Positions 1 to 40,941 of a stretch of 64,000 nt of DNA are shown piece by piece (the stretch's first letter is position 1; every line of letters starts with the position of its first letter). The stretch comes from Eublepharis macularius. Taxonomy: Eukaryota; Chordata; Lepidosauria; Squamata; Eublepharidae. Both the position numbers and the translations under genes were made by a program. The notes below the pieces were generated by a model. It was not told the DNA's origin and did not search any database. It saw nothing but the letters and a program-made list of their open reading frames with translations. Location of the stretch: contig NC_072800.1 of the NCBI RefSeq assembly GCF_028583425.1, positions 10,491,001 to 10,555,000 of the forward strand, in the 5' to 3' direction.

Positions 1-28655
<28,655 letters not shown>

Positions 28656-28680
28656 TTCGCCCCGGTCGGCAGACCCTCCC

Positions 28681-28692
28681 TGCGCATGCGCG
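28681..28692. promoter_or_regulatory. NRF-1 binding motif
   Basis: TGCGCATGCGCG matches the NRF-1 consensus YGCGCAYGCGCR. It sits 26 bp upstream of the SDHA start codon. NRF-1 is the known activator of nuclear genes for respiratory-chain subunits, which fits SDHA. Confidence 0.7.
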
Positions 28693-28799
28693 AAGGAGGT
28701 GTGCTCTCTGACGGAATAGGAGCCAACCCCATTCGGGCAGGGGGGAGACGGCGCCTCGTTTTCACCCCTTCTCAATACAGTGGTTCGTGCCGGGGGAGG

Positions 28800-28900
28800 C
28801 CGGGGAGGCGTGGCAGAAAGGCGTCTCTCTCGCGCAGGCGCAATGAAGTGTAAGCGGCGGTGGGAGCTGTTTTCGTCAGAAGTTCTGCCGGCGCCTGTCG
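28800..28900 (+). other. CCDC127: Probable noncoding first exon of CCDC127
   Basis: The CCDC127 coding sequence begins in its second exon, so a 5' UTR exon is needed upstream. A good donor, CTGTCG|GTGAGG, lies at 28901 inside the CpG island. The transcription start is not determinable; the left boundary is a guess. Confidence 0.45.
28831..28842. promoter_or_regulatory. Second NRF-1-like motif
   Basis: CGCGCAGGCGCA differs from the NRF-1 consensus at one central position. It lies on the CCDC127 side of the shared promoter, about 150 bp from the first motif. Confidence 0.45.
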
Positions 28901-29847
28901 GTGAGGCTAAACCTGCACGTTTAAAGCGGTCGCTTCGTAGCCCCGTACAGAGACCCCCTTTTTAAAAACCACAAACCCCTGGGAGCGAGCCGTTGTGGGC
29001 CCTGAGAAGGCTCCCGTTGCTGGGCGCGGAAACTGCCGAGCGGCCGCTTGGACTGCACCACTGTGGGGGGGGGGAGAAGGGGCTGACGCGATGAAACGCT
29101 CCTCCATAGCAGGAGGGAAGCAGAACGTGAAAACGGACGCGGGGAAGGAGGCGTGGCCGACCTAACTCCTCCTCCCTGGCACGCAAGTTTCCTGAGCGGA
29201 GGTCTTTGTTTCTCCAGTTCTTTGATTCCCACCCCCCCCCCGCAATTTGGAGTGGTACAGCCCAGGCCCAGGCCGCGCTGGGAGGCCGGGAGAGGCGGGG
29301 CTTGCCTCTCCCCGCGCGGAGCTCGCTGGCCGGCCTTGGGCCGTCGCGCTCGCCTGCTTCGCAGGGCTGTTGTGAGACAGAGCTGGGTAGAAACGTACAA
29401 GGGAGCCGGTCGTGAGGGGGCTCGTGTCCGCGCGCAGGTCCGCTTCGTGCTTCTGCGGGTCGCCGCGTTAGGAGGGTGACGGCAGCTTAGATCAAGCTAC
29501 GCGTCTGCCTGTAGCAGCAGGACAGAGCAGGAGTCCAGCAGCCCCTGGAAGACTGACAACATTGGTGGTAGGGCGGGAGCTTTTGCGAGCCGCGCAGCTC
29601 ACTTCCTCAGGGACCGAAAGGGCTGTCGTCTCTGCTCGCAGCTTCCTGGTCAACCTGAACGTGCTTGAGGTGTGCGGTCACAGGAACAGATTTCAGTGTT
29701 GTAACGAGGCTGCGGGTTGAAAGACATAAAGTGAGCAACGTCCTTGTGTAAATGAGTCCCTAGTTGCCAACCACAACAAAAAGCTAACCCAGATATTTTA
29801 AAAACAACATTTTTGAAGATGTGTGGAACGGTTATATGTCTCTCAAG

Positions 29848-30073
29848 TAGGGTTGCCAGGGTCCAGGTGATGGCTGGAGGTCTCCCACAATTCTAACTGA
29901 TCTCCATGCCACAGAGATTAGTTCCCCTGGAGAAAATGGTTGCTCTGGCGGGATGACTCTATGGCATTATACTCTGCTGAGATCTCTCCCATTCCCAAAC
30001 CTCACCATCTCCAGTGTCTACCTAGAAATTTAGTGTCTCCAGAAATTTCCCAGTTTGGAGCTGGCAACCCTAA
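29848..30073. mobile_element. TIR element (TAGGGTTGCC family), copy 1
   Basis: Ends TAGGGTTGCCAGG and CTGGCAACCCTAA are inverted copies. TCTCTCAAG is repeated on both sides (29839-29847 and 30074-30082), an 8-9 bp duplication suggesting a hAT-like MITE. CCDC127 intron 1. Confidence 0.75.
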
Positions 30074-30187
30074 TCTCTCAAGTAGGTACTAGAAAATTCA
30101 TAAATACGATCAAGAAGCTGTTGGATCCCAGTGAAGCCATTTTCAAGGTACTCCAGCCTCCAATTTCTCTGACTTCAAGTGCACTAA

Positions 30188-30868
30188 AGCAGGAGTGGAA
30201 AATTTGAGTCCAGTAGCACCTTAAAGAACGAGATTTCCAGGGTATGAGCTTTGGTGAGTCAATGCTTCCTTCATTGGATACAAGGAAGGAGTGTTTATAT
30301 ATATATGAACTGTCAGCAATGCCCTTCAATTCTCTGTACTGGAGAAACAGGTCAGTCCCTTCACAAAAGAATAAATGGACATAAATTCTAATATAAAAAA
30401 ATCACAACATTCAGAAACCAGTGGGAAAACATTTTAATCTGCCAGGACATTCCATCACTGACCTAAGAATAGCAGTTCTCAAGCAGAGAAGCTTCAAAGG
30501 AAAATTACAAGGCAAGATTGCTGAAGCTGAGTTTATTTGCAAATTCAGAACAATGGGCACCCCAGGGTTGAATCAGGACACTGGATTTTTCTCACACTAC
30601 AGATGCTAATTTTCTGCACTTCATATCCATGCTTTATCAAGCTAATTACAACATGTGTTATAGCTAGTTTCCTGACACTTAATTTGCTATACTCTTCCCA
30701 TCCTCTGCCTGAATAATAAAGATTTTTTCTACTTGTATCTGACGAAGGGATCTTTGGCCCAAAAGCAAATACCCTGGAAATCTAGTTGGTCTTTAAGGTG
30801 CTACTGGACCCAAATCTTGCTCTTCTATTGCAGACCGAACACAGCTACGCGCCTGAAACTAAAATAGG
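30188..30868 (+). mobile_element. Older Penelope-like element with GIY-YIG remnant
   Basis: The left part holds GTCCAGTAGCACCTTAAAG and the right part the inverted TTTAAGGTGCTACTGGAC. Between them a frame at 30421-30609 reads KHFNLPGHS and AEAEFICKF, similar to the centre of the 50118 element. It is more diverged, hence older. It lies in CCDC127 intron 1. Confidence 0.7.
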
Positions 30869-31146
30869 AGTGTTATATTATGCCTTTTCACAGCATGCCT
30901 GTCTGCCCTGCCCCTAACAACTGGAATGGGGCAGAGGTTTGTAAAGCTGGCAAAATCTCCCGCATTACAACTGGGGAGAGGGATTGGTCAGGCACAGGAG
31001 CAGCCAAGCTAAGAGAGGAGAGGCTTGAATCTGTAAGCCTTCTAAAAACACTTGATAATTGGAAAAAAGAGAGAGTGGTTGCCTAGCAATGGGACACTTG
31101 GAGGATGGCAGTTGGAAGCCCTGTGGGGAAGGAGTGAAGGATCAAG

Positions 31147-31170
31147 AGAGAGAGAGAGAGAGAGAGAGAT
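31147..31170. repeat. (GA)n microsatellite
   Basis: About 12 GA dinucleotides in CCDC127 intron 1. Confidence 0.95.
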
Positions 31171-31639
31171 CCAAGAAGAGAGAGCCTGGAGAGTAGGAAT
31201 GAAAAGGGTGAACCCTAAGAGACAGAGGGAAAGTGGCTGAAGTGTTTTCTTCTGCGGTGGATAATTTTAAAGAAGTTCCAGAAAGGACAGTCTGTAGTGC
31301 AGTGAGAAGGGCAATTGGCACAAGAGTGGCCATCTTCTGGTATGGACTTTTGACCCAGAGTGTTTATGGGACTTCTGCTGCTATAAGGAAAGGTTGTTTC
31401 TCAGAGTCTGTGAAGAACAGCCAGTTTGCCAAACATCCAGATCTTACAGGAGTTCACAAGTAAGAACCTGAAGAGCCTTGTTTCTCCTTTCGCCTCACAT
31501 TGGGATTACTCAAAATATTTTATTACTAGCAACAAAGCCCGTGGGGGGGGGGAATACAACGGGCTCTAGAAAGGGCTCTAGAAAGGGCAGGCAGGCAGGC
31601 ATTTGCTTGCTCCTCCTCTGTCACTGATTTCAGCATGTC

Positions 31640-32625
31640 ATCTGCTCCATGCCTGATCTGCCTGATCTCGGCCATGTGAAGTGGTGGTGGGCTTTACTGC
31701 CTGCTCCATGCCTGATACGTGCCTGGTAAAGGCATGCATCAGAAGCAGAGCAGGTGCCTCTTGTTGTGCGCCTGACTACGGCTGGGTGAAGTGGGGCAGG
31801 GATTGCCGCCTGCTCCGAGCCCGAAGGGGGGATGGACATTGTCACCGGCTCCCTGCTGGGTGAAGGGAGGAACAGGCATTGCCTCCTCCTGCGCACCTGA
31901 TCCTGACAGGTGAAGGTGGGTGGCGGGCTTTACTACCTGCTCTGCTCCGGATTGCAGCTGGGTGAAGGAGGTGCAGGCATTGCCACCTGCTCTGCTCCTG
32001 ATTCCGACAGGTTGAAGGGTGGGCAGGCATTGCTGCATGCTTGGCTCCTGACTCCAGCAAGCGCTCTGCTCCTAAAACCAGTTGGGTTAAAGTCAAGGGT
32101 AGCATTGCCACCTGCTCTGCTCCTAATAACAGCTGTGTCAAGGTGGGAAGGGACATTCTACCTGCTCCACTCCTAATATCAGCTGGGTTAAGGCGGGCGG
32201 TGGGCATTGCCACCTACTCCACTCCTGATCCTAGCTGTCTGAAGGGGGGGTGGGGATTGCCACCCGCTTTCCTGATACCAACTAGGTTAAGGTGGGGGGT
32301 GGGCATTGCCATTTGCTCTGCTGCTATTACCAGCTGGGTTAAGGCGGGGGGGGGCATTGCCAACTGCTCCACTCCTAATACCAGCTGGGTTAAGGCGGGG
32401 GGTGGGCATTGCCACCTGCTCCAATCCTAATATCAACTGGGTTAAGTTGGGTGGTGGGCATTGCCACCTCTCTCCTAATACCAACTGGGTGAAGGCAGGA
32501 GGTGGGCATTGCCACCTGCTCCAATCTTAATACCACCTAGGTTAAGTTAGGTGGTGGATATTGCCACCTGCCTCTCTCCTAATACCAGCTGGGTGAAGGC
32601 GGGAGGTGGGCATTGTCAGCTGCTC
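31640..32625. repeat. GC-rich minisatellite, about 50-bp unit
   Basis: Around 20 diverged units share GGGCATTGCCACCTGCTCC and CTAATACCAGCTGGGTTAAG. The unit length is about 49-52 bp; the left third is the most diverged. Long chance reading frames on both strands follow from the repeat. CCDC127 intron 1. Confidence 0.85.
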
Positions 32626-33262
32626 CCATCCTGCTTCCGGCCTGGGCTTCCCACCGTGACTCATTTTCGGGAGGAGCATGGTGCCTTGCCTAGGCTTCCT
32701 TCCATGGCAGCGCCCTCTGGTGGTGCACCAGGGTATAAAGTGAATTGTCTGAAATATGCTTACTCAATTATATAGTAAGATATAAATATTAAAAGAATAA
32801 TTTAATTCTAGGATGGCTTTGAACAAGAGGCTTCTCTTTTTGTATTTGGAGTGACCATATTTTGCTCAATATTTAAAGAGGAATTACAGGTAAGGTTCCC
32901 CACTGCATTCCCTTCCCTTTCTTTGACTTGATTTAACATATTGCTATGAATATTGAAAGGCATCACAATTGCATGTGAGTGTTGGAAGGTGGCTGCATAG
33001 TCTCTCTCTGATGTAAAATAGCCATCTTCTTTTCTCTGCCTTTTCCTCTGCAAAAATGAGATGAAGAACCTAGCAAGTTGTGGATTGGGGAACCAAATTG
33101 AAAAAAAAATATTATTTGGGAGAAAGCTCTTTGAATGCCTCTTACTCATAGAAATCTCAGTGATGAAAACCTTAACAGAGTATTCAGGCATGAGCACCTT
33201 GGTAACATTCGCAGCCAGTAGATCAGATCCCTCCTTCTGCCAATGCCTGTTGGCATGAGTAT

Positions 33263-33479
33263 TAGGGTTGCCATCCTCCAGGTGGTGGCTGGAGATCTCC
33301 CGGAATTACAGCTGATCTCCAGGCCACAGAGATCAGTTCCCCTGGAGAACATGGCTCTTTGAAGGGTAGGCTCTATGCATTATACCCCACTGAGGCCCTT
33401 CCCCTCCCCAAACTCCACTCTTTCCAGGCTCCATCCCCCAAATCTCCAGGAATTTCCCAACCTGGACCTGGCAACCCTA
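33263..33479. mobile_element. TIR element (TAGGGTTGCC family), copy 2
   Basis: Same family as 29848 (GGTGGCTGGAGATCTCC and GATCAGTTCCCCTGGAGAA segments shared). The flanks ATGAGTAT and AAGAGTAT agree at seven of eight bases. CCDC127 intron 1. Confidence 0.75.
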
Positions 33480-33927
33480 AAGAGTATTCTCACAAAAATG
33501 TGCACACAGACGCATCTGTGTGAATTGGCTGGAACTGAATGAGAACATGAAGGAACGAGGAACCAAAGGAAGGACAATTAAAGCTGAGAAGGTGGCAGGG
33601 GTAGGAAAGGAGAAGAAAAGGGAAGGAGGCAGATGAGGCAAATGAGTGGAAAGCGGTCCTGAAGGAAGGAGAGATGAAGGATGCAGAGACCAAAGAAAGA
33701 AGGGCAAAGAGAATTGGAGGCTGGCTTTACACATCCACTCAGTAATATTGAATATCTTTATAGCCACACTTCCTCATAAATTCCTGCCATTTAGTGAGTA
33801 TAATTCTAGGTTTTCATGGCATTGTAGAGATAGTTTATTAATATCAAAGTGTGCCAGTGACAGTGCATTTTACAGTCAACTTATTGGATGCCTGAGCGTT
33901 CTTTTCTCTTGATTTTAAGGTTTGTCC

Positions 33928-36900
33928 ATGAATAATTTAAATGACCCTCCTAATTGGAACATCCACCCTAATGCCAGGGACGATGGAGGCCATGGAAGCA
34001 AATGGAATTATGCTCTGTTGGTGCCAATGCTGGGACTGGCTGCCTTCCGTAAGTCACATTTCGAATAAAATTAAATTTTCTCATGATCTTGCAGTTAATG
34101 GGATGTGCTAACTTGACAGGGATTCACTCAGGGAGAACTCAATTTGTTTAATTCAGTAAGTCTGTAGAATTTTTAAAAATCATACCCTGCCTTTAACTGC
34201 ACCTGAATTGACTCACAGAAAGCACCATAACATTTCATCAAACATAAAATGACATAACATTTAAACAGATCAAAAACCCTTGAGCAAAGTTGCCTGAACA
34301 GCAGCACTGAAAACCAAATCCATAGCCTCCCAACAGCAGCCTTACATAGTTTATAGACCCTAACCAGAGAAGGCAAACATCACATCTCCTCTGGAAGGTT
34401 ATTCCACAGAGTGGGCATTGCCGCACAAAATGCCAAAGCTGGAAGAGAGACTGTGAACTTCCCAGAAAGGAGGTACCCTTAGGAGGAAATGCTGAAATTA
34501 CCCAATTATGGGGCAAGGCAGTTGTGACGGATTTTCTGGGACCTAGACACCACTGCACAGGATTTTCTCTCCATCATGTTACAGTTTCCTATCAATCCAG
34601 TACAACGGGATTCCCAGCGGGAAACTAAGAGAGAAAACTAGGTTTGAGGGGTAGTATCTGGGCCTGAGCATAACCCACCCAAGCCTGGATTGATAACTGA
34701 GGAAAAAGGTTTATTTCAGGAAAAAAACACAACTATTAACACTTAACCAGGAGCTATGGACTGTTAGGTTTTACACAGCCCATGCCTCAGGAAACACTTT
34801 TAGGCAGGTTTCTAACATTTGGGTCCAGGCCACTATATGCAAACATCATATTGATGGCCTGTGCGGATTGCATTGTCTGCTATGAGTTTTGAGTGCTTTT
34901 GCCCCGAAGAGCGTGTTCCTTCACACTGGTGATCTTGTGATGCAACATTTCTGGAGATGTCAGTTACTGTTTTGGATTGCCAAGGAAATGGCTTACAATG
35001 ATGAAGCCTTTTGCCTTTGTGAGGAACGACTTTACCAGCCCAGAGTGAAGTGGTACAGCGACTACGAGGTTGAGAAGGGAGGAGGCAGAAGGGAGGGAAG
35101 GAGGAGCGTGGGCAATAAAGAAGTCAGGCGGATGTAAAGCGGAGAGAGTGGGAGGAATATGTCATCTTGTGGGTCTCCCCCTTGTATCCCTGTATTCCAG
35201 ACGTGCAGGAGAGGACTTCTTTATATATATCATCAAAATGTTCATAAAGTGGTATTTGGAATCCAAAGAACAGTACAGCTAGTTCCAGGCACAGAATGGG
35301 GTTCAGGCTTGTATTTTAGTGACTGCAGAAGCAGTGTCACGACTCCCTCCTTTTTCTCACGTGGTTAGATTGGGTGCCTTAAACCCTCTTGTTACTTCAC
35401 CCTCTGGGTAGGCCGTGCTGCCACCAGGAATTCAATTCCAATCTGGTTAATTAATTTTTCCCTGAATATTGTGCCCAGGCATTAAGGCTCCTTCGTGGGA
35501 CTATGTGGCCCTCAGGATGAGACTGATATATAGAAATCACATACCACTCTGAGGTGAACAAGAAAACAAAAACAAAATAAACCTTTGTTAGTACATGGAG
35601 TTTATTGGTTTCAGGAAGTTGGATATTTTTTCTTCAGAAAATGAAACTGGGGATGCTATTCTTCTGACTTAGGTGTCACAATCACGTCTCTCTCATTCCA
35701 CTCAGGTTTCTGTCAGCTTTTTTGTCTCACGCTCCCACAATACTCTGGCAATATCAAGATCCGACTCTCTAGTCCTCAATATGCCCTCTATGAGTATTCT
35801 ATTTCCCCCCTGGAATTCTTTCACAGCACTATTTTGGATTCTAATTGGAAGGCACTCTGTTCACCCACACTCTGTCGTCAACCAATCGCCTCACTCACTC
35901 ATCCCTCTCTTTTACCCCTTCTGTAACATACCAAGCATTTAAAGAAATACACACACTTAACTAAATTACAAGTAGTTTATGCTTTTAACAGCAAAAGGGC
36001 CCTGCTGTTGAAAGTCAGAAACCCCACTGGGCACAATGAAGTGGGCAAATATGCCTTAAGCACTCCTCCAGTCAGCAGCTATTTTAAAGCAATGATTATA
36101 TTGGGAAGCAGGCAGTAACACTGGCGCCACCCACTGGCTCACTCTCCAACAAGCAGAGGTCTCTTCCACTATAGAAGAAAGGCACTAGAGGTTTGGTCCC
36201 ATCTGGACATCATGTGACTGTATTTCTTGGCACAGGTGGTTTTGAAACTACCAACAAACTCTTTGCGTATGATACATCAGTATTACTCATGAGGAGCTTT
36301 TCATTTAACTTTACACATGGATTATGTCTGATGCATTGCAGGTTGGATCTGGTCCAGAGAGTCTCAGAAAGAGATAGAAAAAGAGAAAAAAAATTTCTAT
36401 CGAAAACTGTCAGCAATACAAAGAGAGCTCGAATCTAAATATCGTGACACAATCACTGAAAATCGCCGTTCAGTTGCCCATTTGGAGCTGGAACTGGAAA
36501 AGGAACGAAACAGAACGTCAAGTTATCGTGAAGCCCTCGTTTCCCAGAGCCGGAAACTGGTGGAAGAGAGAAGAACACTGGAACAAGAGCACGCCAGACT
36601 GGAACAAGAAAAAAAAATTCTGCAGAGTTCCGGGGCTGCTGGTGTTTTGTACCAGAATTGCCTAGAGAGAGAGGAGCAGTGGCAGAAGAGAGCGAGCGCA
36701 TTGCTAAAAGAGTTTCAAGAAATCCTTGCAGAAAGGCAGGAGATCTACTGCAGCCTCGTGCTGCCAAGAAACCGGCGGCTGGAAATTGAGAAAAATTTGC
36801 TCATTAGAGCAGCGACTGATCCGATAGCTTTAGACTTGGAAATGGAGACAGGCTTGAAAGATATTTTTAGGCATGACACCTACTGCAGCCACTTGCTGAA

Positions 36901-37012
36901 TGCCAATAAACGTCGGAATGGAAGGTTGATGTGGCTCTACCTCCAATACTGGGAATTGTCTGTGGAACTTAAAAAGTTCAGGAGGGTCGAGAAGGCCTTG
37001 TTGGGAAATTAG
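33928..37012 (+). CDS. CCDC127: Coiled-coil domain-containing protein 127, two coding exons
   Basis: Coding exons 33928-34048 and 36342-37012 join C|GT across a GT-AG intron into 263 codons plus stop (human about 260 residues). The protein starts MNNLNDPPNWNIHPNARD. A hydrophobic stretch, YALLVPMLGLAAFRWIW (about residues 28-44), could be a membrane anchor. A long charged coiled coil follows (about 48-150), with SYREALVSQSRKLVEE and an Arg/Glu/Gln-rich stretch. A conserved C-terminal half contains RQEIYCSLVLPRNRRLEIEK, HDTYCSHLL and NGRLMWLYLQYWEL. The molecular function is poorly known; mitochondrial association of the family is my inference from the anchor and the shared SDHA promoter. The exon 2 acceptor is GATTTTAAG|G at 33920, just before the ATG. 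Confidence 0.95.
34150..34540 (-). mobile_element. LINE 3' end (L2/CR1-like), minus
   Basis: Similar organisation to the 20163 fragment: AAACCAAATCCATAGCCTCC, CATTTAAACAGATC, and a GGTTATTCCACAGAGTGG segment typical of these 3' regions. CCDC127 intron 2. Confidence 0.45.
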
Positions 37013-37558
37013 TGGCTGAAACCAGTGGCCATCCACATCAGTATCAAGCATAAGTGAGTTTCTGTGATAAACATATCGATTCTCTGTGCTTTTCCACCAC
37101 AATTTTTAGTCACCTGCTAAGAGTGTCCTAAGTGTTCACTTTCTCTTCCTTTGGCCACAAAGAACGCTGATCATGTAGTACTATAATGCAGTGCATCATT
37201 TAGGAGTTTCTGTCTTTATTAGGCTGGGTTACAGGACTTAAAAGGATATGACTTAAAGCTCCATTACCTGCATGGCAACCCTCTTTCCTCTGAGAAGTCT
37301 TTCTGCTCTGCTTGGAAGCAGTTGCCCAGTTTAGTCTGTCTATTTGAGGCTGAGAACCTCTGTACCAGTGCTTGTAACAACTGGGTTGTAACGCCATTTG
37401 TGATCTGGACTGGGCAAAAATGTTGCTTTGCAGAGATAATGTATTAAAAAAAATAGATATGACAATAGGTGAAAAAATGGTTTGTGAAGCTTGTGAAAAC
37501 CCTGTAAGACCTCCAAGGGTTGTAAAACTTCATCAACTCACTGGTCACGTTTCCTGGA

Positions 37559-37564
37559 AATAAA
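37559..37564 (+). terminator. CCDC127: CCDC127 polyadenylation signal
   Basis: AATAAA lies about 550 bp after the CCDC127 stop codon and is followed by a T-rich stretch. It implies a 3' UTR of about 37013-37580. Confidence 0.6.
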
Positions 37565-37580
37565 AACCTTTCATCTTTTC

Positions 37581-40500
37581 TATTTATCTCTTACCACCCC
37601 GTGTTCTTTTATTCTCACTATCATGTCAGGGCAATGATGTAATATAAATACAGCCTTGGGTGAGATGCAAGTCAACAGGAAAAATATTTATTTAATAAAA
37701 GCCACCGATCGAATTTATAAACACCCCCTCTCCCTCTTTAAAGGAGAATCGGCGTCCCTTTTGTAATAAGACAGCCAAATCGCTGTACTTCCTCCCCTTA
37801 CTGCCCTGTGGAGGGAGACATCCCGGTTGGCCTTGCAGCTTCACCACGAAGACCTTCCACCCTTAGAGTCCTTGTGCCCCGTGGAGTGGAGCTTCCCTCG
37901 TGACCTCACGAGGCATTCTGCCCATCTCTTCAGGTTCAGTTCCATTTCTAGCCCCTTCCTGGGTTATCTGAGCTCCTCCTCCTGCCTTTTCACTGAGGAG
38001 GAATTCTCCTTGCCTTTCGTTTCTCGTCCATGCAGTTCTCTGAAGCGGTTGGCTTATACTCGTTTCTTCTGCTGATTTTCTGCCTTCAAGCTGCCTGCCT
38101 GCAATTGTTGTTTTGTATAAATGTTTTGTATAAACAAGCAAAAGAAAGATTTTGCACCACACTCTGAAATTATGTTTTAAACTATTTTCCTTTTTGATAG
38201 TGCGAGTTTGTTTCTCCACAAAGCTAAAAGTCAAACATGATCAGATTTTCATTTGAACTAAGGGCTCAGCAGGGCACATCTGAGGAAAATGTGAAGCAGT
38301 AATGAAACAGCACCCCTGAGCATGCGCAGAGCGCTTCTTATCACTGAGTGGCCACCGCACATTCTCATTGTATAAAGGGTCACCTGTCTGGAACTCCTCC
38401 AGGTTGCCAGGTAGAGCAGCTTTTATAAATGAGGAGGAAGACAGTTTTCTTTCTTTTAGACTCTGGGTAAGTCCCAGCTGACTGATGCAGGTGTTTGTTG
38501 GCAGGTGGGCTACTAAAAATTATACGACGTGCTTACAAGCCTGAGGGGGAAGTAATACTTTTTCACTTCACGTCTAAGTGAAGTTTTCTCCTTTACTATG
38601 AATGTGTGTGTTCCCTGTTCAAACTGTTTTCATTGAAACAAATATTCAGACGACCACACATGCCAAAAAAGAAGCCAGTAAGTAACTAAGTTTAGAGACA
38701 GGACAGTTTATATATACCTAGAGAAAATTATCTAGATTAGATTTGAAAAAAGCCTGCTGGTACTGCCACAGATTGTACTTTGATGTGCACAAAGAACTTT
38801 CTGATATTTTCATATTGGGAGCATTTTTGGAAACACATTCTAGTGTCAAATTTTGGTTTATCTGAGTTTTTGTTTAAAACATACACATTAACAGATATAG
38901 GTGTGATATATGGTATTGGTACATCAGCTGCACTCAAACATTTTCAACAGCAGTCAGAGGTGGATGCAGACACATTGAGTGAAACATTGAGGGACATTAA
39001 AGGTATGCATATTTTCCCTTTAGTACTCAAAAATGTGATTATTGTCCTTCTAAAGTCTCTTAAGATTCAGATTTTACCAAAGAATTTAAAAGAAATTAAA
39101 TTGTGCTCATTCAGAACAATTGACTTATGTTATAACAAGCTACAGGTAGTCACCCTCTTTCTAGTGACAGGATCCAAAATTACGTAAGTGTTCTAAGCCC
39201 TTGGCAAGTAAAGCATGAATGTGTTTGATTTGACATTCTGTTATTATTTGGAAAACGTTTACACTACATGTACAAAGTAAAAATAAACGCAATATAACCA
39301 TAAATATATGGTGTTTCTCATTGAGTAAATTGTTTTTGTTGAGAAGGCAAACAAGTTCATCATGCACAGAAAATCTTTAAGAATTTCAAAGTAAAAACAA
39401 TGTGTTGGAGAAGTTACCAGGAACAAATTTTAACCTAACAAAAATGGCGGGCTAAAGAGAACCTCAAACCTAGATCATGAAAAGGGGGACTATAAGACTA
39501 ACAAAAAAAAGCTCAGTACAATATACAAATAGGTGTATTATATTGAATATATGTGTTTCTACAAAAATGTACATGGATTACATTTGAATAAAACTTCAGC
39601 ACAACACAAAACTACAAAACACATGGCAAGATTTGACGGAGAAGCTGCCATTCAGCTACAATCTTTTTGAAAGGCTGAAGTTAAGTGTGACTATAACTGT
39701 AAAAAATAAATTAGGACTCTATCTCTAACACCTGCCTTACCTGCAGTCTGTGTCATACCTTGGTCAAAAGCAAATTGGCAGGAGCTGGGGAGCAGGCTGA
39801 TAGCTGATGCACCTGAAGTTGCAGAATAACCATCCTCCCCCCTCCCCCACCCTAGACCTGTCTGTTTATAAAAGCTGAATGGAGACTGAATCCATGATGG
39901 GACGTCTGAGAATGGCAGGGGCAACAGCAAGATTTTAAAACTTGTGGCATTCTAGACAGAGCCGTACTGCAGTTTTTCAGATGTGATGTAATTTGAGAAC
40001 CACACATTTTACTAATCCTAGCATCATGGAGGCGGAGCGCACACTGACAGTTTGGTGGGTGAAAATATTTGAAAGCACCTTTGTCAATCACCCTGATCAG
40101 CCTCTTAGGCTGTAGCTCGGCGTGGCTCCCCCCCCGCCCCCCCCAGCAGAGGCAGGTCCTGGCTATTTTCCTCAAGAGCGTTCTGGAGTGCAACTGACTT
40201 TGTAATTCACCCGAGGGGAGACCGCCCTGTCCTCTTGATGGACTATCGACAGCATTTCTGATCAGAGCACCTGGAGCGACTAATGGCCGACGCAACCACA
40301 GCAGGTGAGGCAATTTGGATACGAATCAAGCTTGAGCAGCTATATTACTTCATAGTAATGGGTTAAAACACACACACCAAATAACTGACAATTTTTAATA
40401 AATTCAAGAAAACATAAAACCCACATCGTTCCTATTCCAATGTCCACTGTTGAAGAATAGACTTCAGATGTTTCTTGCAGACAGAGCCCCACAGATGCTG

Positions 40501-40941
40501 TCTACTTTTCGTCTCTTGGTGAACATTGGTGCGTATGTGCTTTCTTACCCTTGTTCCGCTCTCTGGTCCTTCCACTCCCCCTTTTTCTCCAGCGGTTGTC
40601 CACATTTTTCTTCATCGTTGCTCTGCCTTTTCCACATTCTGGTCCTCCCTCTTCACTTGCTCTGCGTTCCATCAGGCAGCGGTCTTCAAACTTGTTGAGG
40701 CAGAACCTACTTCTAAACTTCTTTTCTTGCTAAGCAAATCCACGCTACTTCCCACTCTCCAACATAAAATGCAAGAATCTCACATCCGTTAACACTGAAC
40801 AAGTTTAGATTCTATTTTTCATGTGTTGCATTTCTAAATATATGTAGTTACTGAGCAAAAAGCAGTATCCCATGGCCATAATGGCATGTTATGCAGGCAG
40901 ACTTAATTTTGCCCCTTAACTCCCATTCTCCCAGCTTACAC
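37581..40941. other. Intergenic, no gene seen
   Basis: 3' flank of CCDC127. AT-rich, unremarkable; a second AATAAA occurs near 37693. No repeat family that I can name and no convincing exon. Confidence 0.5.

Noticed and set aside
31681-32775. Several overlapping open frames on both strands
   Set aside because: They are translations of the 50-bp minisatellite and repeat with its period.
34500-36140. Possible LTR-element remnant suggested by TGTGACGG- and TGTCACGAC-like starts
   Set aside because: No matching terminus, target duplication or coding remnant could be paired with either.
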